In this document: positions 45,402-54,961 of the stretch, in pieces
How the letters are laid out: the number at the start of each line of letters is the position of its first letter
Numbering within the stretch: position 1 is the first letter of the stretch
Program-made: the position numbers and the translations under genes
The notes under the pieces: model-generated
What the model was told of the DNA's origin: nothing
The model's database searches: none
Seen by the model: only the letters and a program-made list of their open reading frames with translations
Assembly (NCBI RefSeq): GCF_004217175.1
Contig: NZ_SHKI01000004.1
Coordinates: 458,730 to 522,729, forward strand
Source: Leucobacter luti
Lineage (GTDB): Bacteria > Actinomycetota > Actinomycetes > Actinomycetales > Microbacteriaceae
Reading direction: 5' to 3'
Length of the DNA: 64,000 nucleotides

Positions 45402-46959
45402 TGCTGGTCCTCTCTTGAGTTGACGCGTCGCTGCCGGGTGCGGCCTCGCGCGGGATCCCGAGCCGGACTGAGGTGCCGCCGCCCGGGCCCGGCACGATTC
45501 TGGCCGTGCCGCCCGCGCGCTCCATCCGGCCGAGGATCGACTCGCGCACGCCCATGCGGCCGGCCGGCAGGTGCTCGAGACCGAGGCCGGGGCCGCGGTC
45601 GGTCACGTCGATCGAGATCCGCTCGCCGCGCGACTCGAGGAACACGGTGACGTCGCCGCCAGCGTGTCGGGCGGCGTTGAGCATTGCCTCGCGCGCGGCC
45701 GCGACAATCGCCTCGGGCGCGACGCCGCTCGCGCCCACCTCCACGACCTCGAAGCGCACCGGGTGCTCCTCTTCGAGCGCCGCGGCGTGCGCGCGCAGCT
45801 CCTGGCCCGCCGCCTCGCGCTGGGGCGGCGGGGCTCCGTCGGCGGTACGAAACAGCCACTCCCGCAGCTCGCGCTCCTGGCCGCGAGCGATGCGCGCCAC
45901 CTCGCTGCCGGGGTCGGAGCGCTGCTGGATCAGGGCGAGCGTCTGCAGCACCGAATCGTGCAGGTGCGCGGCGATGTCGGAGCGCTCGGCCTCACGAGCG
46001 CGCGCGGCGCGCTCAGCGATCAGCTCGCGGTTGAGGCGCAGCAGCCACGGCGCGATCGCGAGCGCGACCCCGGCAAGCACCGCGAAGGCGGCCGCGATCA
46101 CGGTCAGCGCGCTCGGCTCCCGCGACGTCACAAAGAACATGAGCACGCCGGCGGCAACGAGCGCGAGCGCGCCGAGCACGCGCGGCACCTGGTTGCGATC
46201 CGGCCGGTCGCGATCCGCGATCTGCCACCAGGTGAGGCCCACGCCCACGAGCACGGCCATTGCGGGCAGAATCACCTCGAGGTTGATCTGCACGCCGAGG
46301 CGCACGAGCACCAGGCCGATTCCCGCGATGAGCAGACACGCCCCCAGCAGGAGCTCGGCGATCGGCCAGCGGAAGGCGCGGGCGGACTCTCCGGACGCCG
46401 CCGGGGCGCCGGGCCCCGCAGCACCGCTCGGAGCGGCGGCGCCGAGCGGTGGTGCGGTGGCCTGAGCTGCAGCGGCACCGCCGGCGGCACCCGAGGCGGC
46501 GCCGGCGGGATACACCTGAGCCGACACGGCACCGGCCGGCGCCGAGCTCGCCCCCGGCACCGCGGGGCGGGGCACACCCGGAGCGCCCGGCGCACGCCCA
46601 GCGGCCGCCGCACGGGGGTCGGGAGCGGTCTCGGGGGCTCCGGGAGCCGCGGCGCTCACGGGGGATCCTCCGGTGGCACTCGGGACCGCGGGGGCCCCGA
46701 GCGCCGCGGGTGCCGCGCCGTCACCCGCGGGGCGAGTGAGCGCGCGGCGCAGCGGCGGCACACCTCCCGCGTCCTCCGCCCGGGGAACGGTCGCCCACAG
46801 CCACAGGTACAGGAGCGCGCCCGCGCCGCCGAGCGCGGCGAGCACCAGCATCCCGGCGCGCACCGCGGTGGGCGGCAGGCCCAGGTGCGCGGCGAGGCCG
46901 CCACAGACTCCGGCGAGGAGCCGGTCGTCTGTCGCGCGCACGAGTGGGGGGCGGGTCAT
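45391..46959 (-). CDS. PspC-domain sensor histidine kinase (HisKA_3 type)
   Basis: A 522-residue kinase. Residues 1-65 form a PspC domain (VRATDDRLLAGVCGGLAAHLGLPPTAVR, one helix). An Ala/Pro/Gly-rich linker (about 66-190) follows, then four further helices (about 195-300). The cytoplasmic core has HDSVLQTLALIQQRS as the HisKA_3 phospho-acceptor and a C-terminal HATPase with DRGPGLGLEHLPAGRMGVRESI. Kinases with PspC domains respond to membrane or cell-wall stress. ATG 46959 gives MTRPPLVRAT, the usual domain start. Confidence 0.9.
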   Translation of the reverse strand: MTRPPLVRATDDRLLAGVCGGLAAHLGLPPTAVRAGMLVLAALGGAGALLYLWLWATVPRAEDAGGVPPLRRALTRPAGDGAAPAALGAPAVPSATGGSPVSAAAPGAPETAPDPRAAAAGRAPGAPGVPRPAVPGASSAPAGAVSAQVYPAGAASGAAGGAAAAQATAPPLGAAAPSGAAGPGAPAASGESARAFRWPIAELLLGACLLIAGIGLVLVRLGVQINLEVILPAMAVLVGVGLTWWQIADRDRPDRNQVPRVLGALALVAAGVLMFFVTSREPSALTVIAAAFAVLAGVALAIAPWLLRLNRELIAERAARAREAERSDIAAHLHDSVLQTLALIQQRSDPGSEVARIARGQERELREWLFRTADGAPPPQREAAGQELRAHAAALEEEHPVRFEVVEVGASGVAPEAIVAAAREAMLNAARHAGGDVTVFLESRGERISIDVTDRGPGLGLEHLPAGRMGVRESILGRMERAGGTARIVPGPGGGTSVRLGIPREAAPGSDASTQERTSNDE

Positions 46960-47073
46960 GGCTCTATCCAAGCAGTTCGCGGCCCCGACCGGGGGTCGCG
47001 GCAGGCAATATCAGGGTCAGATCAGGGGGATCCCCCATAGCCGCCGGTGCGGCCCTCCGCCAGACTCGAAGAC

Positions 47074-48864
47074 ATGAACCACTCACCCGACACTGATCGT
47101 CCCGGCGGCACGCCCCCGGGGACAGCGTTCTTCTCCTGGCTCCGCGACCTCGGCATCGTGCGCGGCTCCGACCGCTGGTTTGCGGGCGTCGCCGGCGGTA
47201 TCGCGGCAAAGACCGGGCTCGATCCCCTGATCATTCGCGGCATCTTCGTGGTGCTCGCGCTGCTCGGCGGCCCGGGCATCCTGCTCTACATCGTCGGCTG
47301 GTTGCTCCTGCCCGATTTCACGGGTCGGATCCACGTGGAGGACATCGTCCGGGGGCGAGCGCACGCCGGGGTCGTGACCGCCGCGATTGTGCTCGCGGCC
47401 GTGGTCATCATCCCGGCACTGTTCTCGCTCATCATCCCGGGCGCCGGCACCCCGTTCAGCATCTGGGGCTGGGGGGCATGGGGCTGGATCGGTCTGCCGA
47501 GCTGGCTGAGCGCCACCATCGCGTGGCTGATCTGGATCGCGATCCTCGTGGTCGGCGGGCTCTGGCTGCGTCGAGTCATGCTGAAGCGCGGCCGGGATCG
47601 CGCCGCGAATCCCGGCGCTGAGACACCGCCGGCGGGATCGGCGCCGCTCTGGGAGCCGCAGCCCCGGGCGCACACGCAGGGGCCGGGCGGAGTCGCCCCG
47701 CAGGGTGCGGCCCCGCCGCAGCCCGAGGCCGCACCGTCGGCAGCGGGCCCCGGTGCCGCACCGGGCGGGCCTCCCGCGGACGATCCCGCGGCTGCGCCGG
47801 GAGACCCGTTCGTAGCGCAGACGCGCGCCTTCGCCGACCGCACGGAAGAGTACGCGCAGCGACTCAGCGACCGTGCGGGCGACTGGGGCCAGCGGGCAGG
47901 TGACTGGGGCCAGCGCGCCGGCGACACCGCAACGCGGTGGAGCGCCGAGGTGGGCAAACAGGCCGACGAGTGGAGCGTGCGCTACGCCGAGCGCCACGAC
48001 ACGTACCGGCTCGGCGCCGGTCACACCATCATCACCCTGGCGCTCGCGCTGCTTGCGGGCGGACTCACGGCGGTCTGGGCGCTCGGCGCGAACCTCGACT
48101 TCACGGTCAACGGTGCGGCCCCCGCGGCGCTCATCGCGGCGCTGGTCGCGGCGCTCGCCGTGTGCGCCGTCTCGCTCATCGTGGCCGGCGTGCGCGGCAA
48201 GCACACCGGCTGGATCGGGTTCCTCTCCGCGTGCGGCGTCGTGGCCCTGCTCACCACGGTCGTGCTCCCCTGGGGCTCGCAGCTGCAGCCGTTCGGCACC
48301 ATGCGCGTTACAGCGGGTACGGTCCCCGGCGCCGTGCTGCTCGGCGGGAACACCGAGATCGACCTGCGCAGCCTCGACTCCGCCCCCACCGAGCGCACCG
48401 AGCTGACCACCTGGCAGCTCGCCGGAAACGTCTCGGTCACCCTGCCCGAATCGGCCCCGACGATCGTTGATGTGCGCGTGCTGGGTGGTGCGATCGACCA
48501 GGAGGGGACCGCGGGCACGCTGCGCGCCGGTCCGCTGCTGGGCCACACCTTCACGGCGAACCTCTCGGAAGAGACAGGCTCCAGGTTCGACGAGGAGCCG
48601 AGCCGCGTGGTGGTCTACCTCCTCGCCGGCCGCGTCTCGGTCGACGGCGTCGCCACCACCACCGCGACGCCGCCGCCCGCGTCCGGCACCGGGCGCGGAG
48701 ACGATGCACGGGTGTCCCGAGCGCAGGCCGAACTCGACGAGCAGATCGCGGAGATCGAGTGGCAGCTGGAGAAGCCCGGCCTCAGCACGCGGGAGACTGC
48801 CACACTTGAACGCGAGCGGGATGAGCTACTCGCCGAGCTGAAGACCCTGGAGGTGGCGCGATGA
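47074..48864 (+). CDS. PspC-domain membrane protein with C-terminal beta-helical domain
   Basis: The 596-residue protein starts with a PspC domain (VRGSDRWFAGVAGGIAAKTGLDPLIIRGIFVVLALLG, about 29-80). Two or three more helices follow, then a disordered Pro/Ala linker, a charged amphipathic segment with RAGDWGQ repeats, and three helices (about 325-410). The C-terminal domain resembles the LiaF/toastrack type (AVLLGGNTEIDLRSLD, GNVSVTLPE, VRVLGGAI). A coiled coil ends it. It is divergent from the PspC kinase/regulator pair and probably part of that circuit. Confidence 0.85.
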   Translation: MNHSPDTDRPGGTPPGTAFFSWLRDLGIVRGSDRWFAGVAGGIAAKTGLDPLIIRGIFVVLALLGGPGILLYIVGWLLLPDFTGRIHVEDIVRGRAHAGVVTAAIVLAAVVIIPALFSLIIPGAGTPFSIWGWGAWGWIGLPSWLSATIAWLIWIAILVVGGLWLRRVMLKRGRDRAANPGAETPPAGSAPLWEPQPRAHTQGPGGVAPQGAAPPQPEAAPSAAGPGAAPGGPPADDPAAAPGDPFVAQTRAFADRTEEYAQRLSDRAGDWGQRAGDWGQRAGDTATRWSAEVGKQADEWSVRYAERHDTYRLGAGHTIITLALALLAGGLTAVWALGANLDFTVNGAAPAALIAALVAALAVCAVSLIVAGVRGKHTGWIGFLSACGVVALLTTVVLPWGSQLQPFGTMRVTAGTVPGAVLLGGNTEIDLRSLDSAPTERTELTTWQLAGNVSVTLPESAPTIVDVRVLGGAIDQEGTAGTLRAGPLLGHTFTANLSEETGSRFDEEPSRVVVYLLAGRVSVDGVATTTATPPPASGTGRGDDARVSRAQAELDEQIAEIEWQLEKPGLSTRETATLERERDELLAELKTLEVAR

Positions 48865-49274
48865 GCTCCGAACCGACGCAGCAGCCGTCCGGCGGGGACC
48901 CCGCTGGGGACGCCGCACCGCAACCGCAGGACGCACCGCAACCGGCGCTCCCGCAGGCCGCACCGCAACCGCAGGACGTATCGCAGCCGCAGACCGCAGC
49001 ACCGCAGCCGCAGCCGCAGGCGGCACCGCGGTCGCACGTCGGAGCCGCGGCGGCGGCACCGCCGCGGCCACTCCCGCCCACGAGGACCGGCCCCAGGACC
49101 GGGCCGATCGTGTGGGGCGCACTCATCCTCGCGTTCTGCGGGTACGTGGTGCAGCTCGTGTTCGGCGGTGGCGAGCTCGACGGGGTGGCCTGGCTCACGA
49201 TCACCACCATCGGGCTCGGCGTGATCCTGCTCGTGGTGGGCGCCGCGGTGATCATCCGCAACCGACGGCGCTAG
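48861..49274 (+). CDS. small membrane protein with Gln/Pro repeat N-terminus
   Basis: The 137-residue protein has a disordered N-terminal 75 residues rich in Ala/Gln/Pro (repeats of PQPQ) and two membrane helices (about 86-104 and 108-128). I recognise no family. Its ATG overlaps the stop of the PspC gene by four bases, so it is coupled to it and likely belongs to the same envelope-stress operon. A hairpin terminator follows. Confidence 0.8.
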   Translation: MSSEPTQQPSGGDPAGDAAPQPQDAPQPALPQAAPQPQDVSQPQTAAPQPQPQAAPRSHVGAAAAAPPRPLPPTRTGPRTGPIVWGALILAFCGYVVQLVFGGGELDGVAWLTITTIGLGVILLVVGAAVIIRNRRR

Positions 49275-49286
49275 GACGCGCGCGAA

Positions 49287-49334
49287 CACGGCTCCGGCGG
49301 GACGCATCCGGTGATGCGCCCCGCCGGAGCCGTG
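49287..49334. terminator. terminator between convergent genes
   Basis: CACGGCTCCGGCGGG (49287-49301) pairs perfectly with 49320-49334, extended by an inner CGCATC/GATGCG stem. It lies between the PspC operon and the PdtaS-type kinase. Confidence 0.75.
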
Positions 49335-49358
49335 AGCAATTCCGCGTGCTGAGCCGCG

Positions 49359-50870
49359 CTACGTTCTGATGCGCGGGATTTCACGCGTCTGGGTTGAGAT
49401 CCAGTGCAGCGGGATCTGGATCGCCACGCGGGTCCCGCCGCCGGCGTCGGGCGCCCACACAATGCTTCCGCCGAGCTCGCCCTCGATGAGCGTGCGCACG
49501 ATCTGCGTACCGAGACCATCGCCGACGGTGCCGCCCGGCAGGCCGGTCCCGGTGTCGACCACCTCGACGGTGAGCCGCTCGTCGGTGCGATCGGCGCGGA
49601 TGAACACCTCACCCTCGCGGCCGGCGAGCCCGTGCTCCACCGCGTTGGTCACGATCTCCGTGAGCGCGAGCGCGAGCGGCGTCGCGTACTCGGAGGGGAG
49701 CTCGCCGAACGAGCCCTCCTTGTGCGGGTGCACCGTGGTGCCGTGCAGGCTAGCCACCTCCGCGGCGAGGCCGAGCACGCGGTCAAACACCTCGTCGAAG
49801 CTCACGATCTGCGACAGCCCGGTCGCGAGCGTGTCGTGCACCACGGCGATCGCGGCGACGCGACGCATGGCCTGACCGAGCACTTCCTTGGCTTCCTCGC
49901 TGCGCGCGCGGCGCGCCTGCACACGCAGCAGCGACGCCACGGTCTGCAGGTTGTTCTTCACGCGGTGGTGGATCTCGCGGATCGTCGCGTCCTTGGTGAT
50001 CAGCTCCTGCGCCTGCTGGCGCAGCTCCGTCACGTCTCGGGTGAGCACGATCCCACCGACGCGCGCCCCGTCGCGGAAGACGGGGATCGAGCGCAGCGTG
50101 ATCGTGCGACCGTTGGTGTCGATCTCCACGCGCTTCGCGATCTTGCCCTGGGCGATCAGCGGAAGCGACTCGTTCGTGTCGAACTGGCCCTTGACGATCT
50201 CAGCGATCACCTCGGAGAAATTCTCGCCCTCGATCTCGTCGCGGTAGCCGAGCGTGGTGAAGGTGGTCTGCGTGTTCGGGCTCGCGAAAGTGGCCTCGCC
50301 GTCGAGGTTGACGCGGACCAGGCCGTCGGAAGCACGCGGGGATCCCTGCTCGCCACCGCGCGCGTTCCCCTTCATGGGGAACAGGCCTGCCTGGATCATG
50401 CCGAAGAGGTCGTCGGCCACCTCGCGGAACGCGGCCCCGATGCGAGAGGCCGGCTGGGTGTCTGCAACGCTCGTGTGCACCGTCACGACCGCGAACGGGC
50501 CGCGCACCGCGCCATGCTCGTCGAGCCGGCTCACGGAGTACGCGGTGAGCCGCATCGGGTTCTCCTCGTACCAGGCGGGAGACGTCGAGGTGACCCGCTG
50601 GCCGCTCTCCATGGTCTGGTCCACGAGCGCGCGCCAGTCCGAGCGCAGGAAGTCGCCAATCACGTCGCGGTAGAACAGCGTCACGGAGCCGGCTGGCCGG
50701 CTGTGTGCGACCGCGAGATACTCGCCGGTGTCGGACGGCACCCACAGCACCACGTCGCTGAGCGCGAGGTCTGCGAGGAGCTGCCAGTCGAGGGTGAGCA
50801 GCTCAAGCCACTCGATCTCCTCCTCGCTGAGGGAGGAGTACTTCGTCGCAAGGTTCCTGAGAGTGGCCAC
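49359..50870 (-). CDS. soluble histidine kinase, PdtaS-like
   Basis: A 503-residue cytosolic kinase with no membrane helices. The N-terminal GAF-like region (about 10-150) is followed by a PAS domain (about 180-290, VRVNLDGEATFASPNTQTTFTTLGY). The HisKA_2 phospho-acceptor region is IREIHHRVKNNLQTVASLLRVQARR, and a HATPase follows (EIVTNAVEHGL). This layout matches PdtaS, which signals through an ANTAR-domain antiterminator (PdtaR). No pdtaR is in the window. GTG 50870 is six bases after TACGCT. GTG 50888 is an alternative. Confidence 0.92.
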   Translation of the reverse strand: MATLRNLATKYSSLSEEEIEWLELLTLDWQLLADLALSDVVLWVPSDTGEYLAVAHSRPAGSVTLFYRDVIGDFLRSDWRALVDQTMESGQRVTSTSPAWYEENPMRLTAYSVSRLDEHGAVRGPFAVVTVHTSVADTQPASRIGAAFREVADDLFGMIQAGLFPMKGNARGGEQGSPRASDGLVRVNLDGEATFASPNTQTTFTTLGYRDEIEGENFSEVIAEIVKGQFDTNESLPLIAQGKIAKRVEIDTNGRTITLRSIPVFRDGARVGGIVLTRDVTELRQQAQELITKDATIREIHHRVKNNLQTVASLLRVQARRARSEEAKEVLGQAMRRVAAIAVVHDTLATGLSQIVSFDEVFDRVLGLAAEVASLHGTTVHPHKEGSFGELPSEYATPLALALTEIVTNAVEHGLAGREGEVFIRADRTDERLTVEVVDTGTGLPGGTVGDGLGTQIVRTLIEGELGGSIVWAPDAGGGTRVAIQIPLHWISTQTREIPRIRT

Positions 50871-50876
50871 GTCCCC

Positions 50877-50882
50877 AGCGTA
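50877..50882 (-). promoter_or_regulatory. -10 element of the PdtaS-like gene, leaderless start
   Basis: TACGCT (minus strand) ends six bases before GTG 50870. Confidence 0.45.
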
Positions 50883-51065
50883 GAGCACGAAGCGGCTCGT
50901 GCGCGGCTCGCACTCCGGTCATGAACGACCTGGACGCAAACGCTATTTGACCGGCACCAATTGGACTTTCATATGGTGGGCAGCACACATCTCAATCCCG
51001 AAGCACGCGGGCGACGTGGGGGAACGCACGGCGCGTCACACCCGGGAGAGCCGAAAGGACCCCCT

Positions 51066-51641
51066 GTGCCCCACGCCGCCCATCACTCAGCTGTGCCTGC
51101 CGCCGCGCTGCGCACGCCAGCCCCGAACACCGCACCGCAGCGGGGCGCCACGGCGACGCAGCGAACGGGGACGCAGCGCGGCGCCGGCGCCCAGCGGGGC
51201 CTCGGGCCGCGGCGGCGGGCCGGGCACCTCCAGGCGGTCCCGGCGAACCCGGCAGCGCACGCCCCGGCGGTGGTGCTCCCGGTCCCCGGCGAGCGCCCGC
51301 CAGATCTCGCGCCGACGCCGGCCAGGATCCAGCGCCTCGCGCTCGCCGCGTTCGAGGTGCTTGAGGGCACCCGCGCGCTCGGCCAGCTCGCGGGAGCCGT
51401 CACCCCGGAGGTGGCCCGCACGCTCAAGTGGCGCCGCACCGCGCGCACGGAGCGCCGCACCCTCTACGGCGATCAGCGGGTGATCGTGGCCACACCGGGT
51501 CCCGCGCACCTCAGCGAGCCACGGCCCGGGGTGATCGAGGCCACGGTGGTGCTGCACGCGCGCGGCCGGACGAGCGCGGTGGCGCTGCGGTTCGAGCTCC
51601 TGGGAACACACTGGCGGGCGACGCACCTCACAGTATTGTGA
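51066..51641 (+). CDS. Rv3235-family protein
   Basis: The 191-residue protein has a disordered Ala/Gln/Arg-rich N-terminus (1-85) and a compact C-terminal domain with IQRLALAAFEVLEGTRALGQLAGAVTPEVARTLKWRR and VVLHARGRTSAVALRFELLGTHWRATHLTVL, which I recognise as the Rv3235/DUF6459 family. The function is unknown. In many actinobacteria this gene is next to secA or hpf, but here it is about 40 kb away. GTG 51066 has AAAGGA seven bases upstream. The last codons form one arm of a 24-base hairpin. Confidence 0.85.
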   Translation: MPHAAHHSAVPAAALRTPAPNTAPQRGATATQRTGTQRGAGAQRGLGPRRRAGHLQAVPANPAAHAPAVVLPVPGERPPDLAPTPARIQRLALAAFEVLEGTRALGQLAGAVTPEVARTLKWRRTARTERRTLYGDQRVIVATPGPAHLSEPRPGVIEATVVLHARGRTSAVALRFELLGTHWRATHLTVL

Positions 51642-51660
51642 GGTGCGTCGCCCGCCAGTG
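51609..51660. terminator. 24-base perfect hairpin over the Rv3235-family stop codon
   Basis: Positions 51609-51632 pair without mismatch with 51637-51660 around a four-base loop. The left arm is coding and the stop codon (51639-51641) lies in the right arm. It serves both convergent genes. No T-run. Confidence 0.85.
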
Positions 51661-51677
51661 ATCCGCGCTTCCGGCGG

Positions 51678-52685
51678 TTACGCCTCGGGGTTCGCGCGCA
51701 GGCGCGACACCTCGTAGAGCGCAACGCTCGCCGCGATGCCGGCGTTCAGCGACTCGGTCACGTCGTGGATCGGGATCGACACCACGGCGTCGCACGTCTC
51801 GGTCACGAGCCGGGACAGGCCCTTGCCCTCGCTGCCGATCACGATCATGAGCGGGCGATCCGCGAGCTCAAGCCCGGGCAGCGACACGTCGCCGTCCCCG
51901 TCAAGGCCGATGATAAACACGCCCTGCTTCTTGAACTCCTTGATCGTCTGCGTGAGGTTCGACGCCATCGCGACGGGGATCCTGGCGGCCGCGCCGGCCG
52001 AGGTCTTCCACGCGGCGGAGTTGAGGCCCGCCGAGCGGCGCTGCGGCACGACAACGCCCTGCCCGCCAAACGCGCCGACGGAGCGGATGATCGCGCCGAG
52101 GTTGCGGGGGTCGGTCACGCCGTCGAGCGCCACAATCAGCGGCACCTCGTCGCGGTCGATGATCTCGTCGAGCATCTCCATGGGGTGTGCGTACGCCATC
52201 GGCGGCACCTTGAGCACCACGCCCTGGTGCACGGTGTCGCGCTCCGTCATGCGATCGAGCTCCTGGCGCATCACCTCGAGCACGGGCACGTTGCGGTTGG
52301 TCGCCAAGCGCAGGATCTCGCGCATCCGGTCGTCCATCTCAACCTTTGACGCGATGTAGAGCGTGGACGCGGGGATCCGCGCGCGCAGCGCCTCGACCAC
52401 GGCGTTGCGCCCGGTGACGAGCTCAGCCTCTTCCTTCTTGCGACCGCTGCCGGAGCCGCGGCCCCGCTCGGGGGTCTGCCCCGAGCGCTCGGCGTAGCGG
52501 GCCTTCGCGGCGTCGTAGCGCTCGCGCGACTTCTTCGCCTTGAACTTGGCGTGGTACTCGCGGTCTTCCGCCTTCGGGGTGGGCCCGCGGCCCTCCAGGG
52601 CCTGTCGCCCCTGCCCGCCGGACCCGACAGCCTTGCCGAGCCCCTTCTTCCGGATAGCTCCGGTACGGCTCTTCTTATTCGTCAT
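51678..52685 (-). CDS. rlmB: 23S rRNA 2'-O-ribose methyltransferase RlmB (TrmH family)
   Basis: The 335-residue SPOUT methyltransferase has a basic, disordered N-terminus (1-85), an L30e-like substrate-binding domain starting [15 protein letters not shown], and the knotted catalytic domain with [35 protein letters not shown] and [22 protein letters not shown]. It modifies G2251 in 23S rRNA in E. coli, and the exact target here is inferred. Its ATG overlaps the cysS stop, a conserved actinobacterial pairing. Confidence 0.92.
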   Translation of the reverse strand: MTNKKSRTGAIRKKGLGKAVGSGGQGRQALEGRGPTPKAEDREYHAKFKAKKSRERYDAAKARYAERSGQTPERGRGSGSGRKKEEAELVTGRNAVVEALRARIPASTLYIASKVEMDDRMREILRLATNRNVPVLEVMRQELDRMTERDTVHQGVVLKVPPMAYAHPMEMLDEIIDRDEVPLIVALDGVTDPRNLGAIIRSVGAFGGQGVVVPQRRSAGLNSAAWKTSAGAAARIPVAMASNLTQTIKEFKKQGVFIIGLDGDGDVSLPGLELADRPLMIVIGSEGKGLSRLVTETCDAVVSIPIHDVTESLNAGIAASVALYEVSRLRANPEA

Positions 52686-54121
52686 GTCAGGCTCCAGCGT
52701 GTTCCAGTCGGTGTGTCTTCAAGCGAGATGCCCGCACGGTGCAGTGCGTCACGGATCTCGTCGCTCTTGGCGAAGTCTCGGCTCGCACGGGCTTCAGATC
52801 GCTGCTCGAGAAGGTCCGAGACGAGACTGTCGAGCGCGGTGGTGCGCTCCGCGGCCGCCCAATGAGCATCGTTGGGGTTGAGGCCGAGCACATCGAGCAT
52901 GCCAAGAATCTGATAAGTATACGCGTGAATCTGGGCAGCATCCTGTTCGGTGCGCGCATCGAGCGCCGAATTGCCCGCGCGAACGGTCTGGTGGATCACG
53001 GCGAGCGCCTGCGGCAGCGCAAAATCGTCGCGCATTGCGGCCACGAACTCGGCGGGAAGTTCAGGGCTGGCCCCGCCGGATGCTCCGGCCCCAGCCAGGT
53101 CCACGCCGGCCTCGGCGGCCCGCGCAAGGAACCCCTCGATGCGCGAGAACGCGGCCTCGGCCTCGGCGAGCGAGGTCTCCGAGTACTCGAGCACGGAGCG
53201 GTAGTGCGCCGAGCCGAGGAAGTACCTGAGCACGATCGGCCGCGCCTGCGCGAGCAGATCCGCGGCAAACAGCGAGTTGCCGAGCGACTTCGACATCTTC
53301 TGGCCGCCCGTGTTGACGAGGCCGTTGTGAATCCAGTGTCGCGCGAACGGGTCGCCGGCCGCCTGCGACTGCGCGAGCTCGTTCTCGTGGTGCGGGAAGC
53401 GCAGGTCGAGGCCGCCGCCGTGGATGTCGAACTCGGCGCCAAGGTAGCGCGACGCCATGGCAGAGCACTCAATATGCCAGCCGGGGCGACCGCGACCCCA
53501 CGGCGAGGGCCACGAGGCAGACTCCGGCTCGGAGCCGCGGTGCGCTTTCCAGAGCGCGAAATCGCGCGGATCTCGCTTGCCCACGGGCTCGGAGTCGGCG
53601 GCATCCTCCATCTGGTCGCGGCGCTGCCGCGTGAGCGCGCCATACTCGGGCCAGCTCGCGGTGTCGAAGTACACGCTCGCTGAGCCGTCGCCCGCCTGAT
53701 AGGCGTGGCCACGCTCGATGAGGCGCTCGATCAGGGCGACCATCTCGGCGATGTTTGCGGTCGCGCGCGGCTCGTAGGTGGGGGGCAGCACGCCAAGCGC
53801 GTCGTACGCCGCGGTGAACTCGCGCTCCACGCGATACGCGAGCGCCCACCACTCCTCGGTGCCACCTGCCTCCTGGCCGGCGCGCGCGTGATCAAGAATC
53901 TTGTCGTCGATGTCCGTCACGTTGCGGATCATCGTCACGTCGAGCCCGGTCGCCTCGAACCATCGCCGCATCTGGTCGTACACGAGCACGCTGCGCAGGT
54001 GACCGATGTGCGGCGCCGACTGAACCGTCGGACCGCACACGTACAGGCTCACGCGGCCCGGCTCGCGGGGTTCGAAGTCGACGACCGCTTGCGCACGAGA
54101 ATCGTAGATGCGTTGCTTCAC
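52682..54121 (-). CDS. cysS: cysteinyl-tRNA synthetase
   Basis: A 479-residue class I synthetase with HIGH-like HIGH (PHIGHLRS), KMSKS ([12 protein letters not shown]) and zinc ligands in [15 protein letters not shown] and [15 protein letters not shown]. The C-terminal helical domain is complete. The GTG start at 54121 is six bases after TAGGCT, with no ribosome site. It forms the cysS-rlmB operon by a four-base overlap. Its usual partner genes ispD-ispF and carD are 6 kb away on the other strand. Confidence 0.97.
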   Translation of the reverse strand: MKQRIYDSRAQAVVDFEPREPGRVSLYVCGPTVQSAPHIGHLRSVLVYDQMRRWFEATGLDVTMIRNVTDIDDKILDHARAGQEAGGTEEWWALAYRVEREFTAAYDALGVLPPTYEPRATANIAEMVALIERLIERGHAYQAGDGSASVYFDTASWPEYGALTRQRRDQMEDAADSEPVGKRDPRDFALWKAHRGSEPESASWPSPWGRGRPGWHIECSAMASRYLGAEFDIHGGGLDLRFPHHENELAQSQAAGDPFARHWIHNGLVNTGGQKMSKSLGNSLFAADLLAQARPIVLRYFLGSAHYRSVLEYSETSLAEAEAAFSRIEGFLARAAEAGVDLAGAGASGGASPELPAEFVAAMRDDFALPQALAVIHQTVRAGNSALDARTEQDAAQIHAYTYQILGMLDVLGLNPNDAHWAAAERTTALDSLVSDLLEQRSEARASRDFAKSDEIRDALHRAGISLEDTPTGTRWSLT

Positions 54122-54127
54122 GCTGTA

Positions 54128-54133
54128 AGCCTA
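54128..54133 (-). promoter_or_regulatory. -10 element of cysS, leaderless start
   Basis: TAGGCT (minus strand) ends six bases before GTG 54121. Confidence 0.55.
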
Positions 54134-54184
54134 GCGTCCGCGGTCGCGCCGGCCCCGAGCCGCACGCGACCGCCGCCTCGGGCG

Positions 54185-54826
54185 TTAGTCGAGCGAACCG
54201 CTCAGGAAGAATTGCATCTGCTTCGCGACGCTGACCGCGTGATCGCCGAAGCGCTCGTGGTAGCGGCTCGCGAGGGTCGCGTCGACCACGCCGGTCGGGT
54301 TGTTCGCGAGCTTGTCGCTGAGCACCTTCTCGAACACCTTGGCGTGCAGCTCGTCGAGATCGTCGTCGAGATCGCGGATCTCGGCGACCACGTCGAGCTC
54401 CTGCGTGCGCAGCAGCTCCACCAGCTTCGCAGCCATTTCAACGTCGAGCGCGGCCATCCGCACGAACGTCTTAGTCAGCCCCTTGGGGATCGCACTCTCC
54501 GGGTACCGGTAGCGCGCGAGCTGCGCGATGTGCTGCGCGAGGTCGGCCATGCGCTCGAGCGACGCGCTCATTCGGAGCGCACCAACGACCAGGCGCAGAT
54601 CCGACGCGACCGGCTGCTGCCGCGCGAGGATGTCGATGGCGTGCAGATCGAGCTCTGCGGCGAGCGCCTCGATCTCCTCGACGTCGTCGATCACCTTCTC
54701 GGCGATTGCCACGTCCGAGTTGCCGAACGCGCTCGTCGCGTTCTCGATCGCGTCCTCGACGAGCTCCGCGATCTTGACCAGTCGTTCCTGAACTTCACGC
54801 AGCGACTGCTGAAACACTTCACGCAT
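54185..54826 (-). CDS. phoU: phosphate signalling protein PhoU
   Basis: The 213-residue protein has two three-helix PhoU repeats (MREVFQQSLREVQERLVKIAELVEDAIE, about 1-105, and a second with acidic metal-binding EIRDLDDDLDELHAKVFEKVL, about 110-205). PhoU dampens the phosphate-starvation response by acting on the Pst transporter and the SenX3/PhoR kinase. ATG 54826 has GAGAGGA upstream. It is divergent from senX3-regX3, with a PHO box between them. No pst genes lie in the window. Confidence 0.96.
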   Translation of the reverse strand: MREVFQQSLREVQERLVKIAELVEDAIENATSAFGNSDVAIAEKVIDDVEEIEALAAELDLHAIDILARQQPVASDLRLVVGALRMSASLERMADLAQHIAQLARYRYPESAIPKGLTKTFVRMAALDVEMAAKLVELLRTQELDVVAEIRDLDDDLDELHAKVFEKVLSDKLANNPTGVVDATLASRYHERFGDHAVSVAKQMQFFLSGSLD

Positions 54827-54882
54827 GCGGTTTCCTCTCTGATTTCGCGCCTCCGGGCACCCTCACCAGTGTGCGCGGCGCC

Positions 54883-54922
54883 GGTAAACCGTGCCGCACC
54901 GGCAGGTGAACAACAGTTGAAC
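54883..54922. promoter_or_regulatory. PHO box between phoU and senX3
   Basis: Plus-strand GGTAAAC (54883), GGTGAAC (54905) and GTTGAAC (54916) lie at multiples of 11 bases. On the minus strand the core reads GTTCAAC-TGTT-GTTCACC, the direct-repeat layout of actinobacterial PHO boxes bound by PhoP/RegX3. Confidence 0.75.
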
Positions 54923-54948
54923 TCTGCTCTTTCAGGAAAACACCCCCC

Positions 54949-54954
54949 TACGAT
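54949..54954 (+). promoter_or_regulatory. -10 element of senX3, leaderless start
   Basis: TACGAT ends seven bases before ATG 54962. An ATG at 54953 overlaps the hexamer and is therefore less likely to be the start. Confidence 0.55.
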
Positions 54955-54961
54955 GAGAGAC

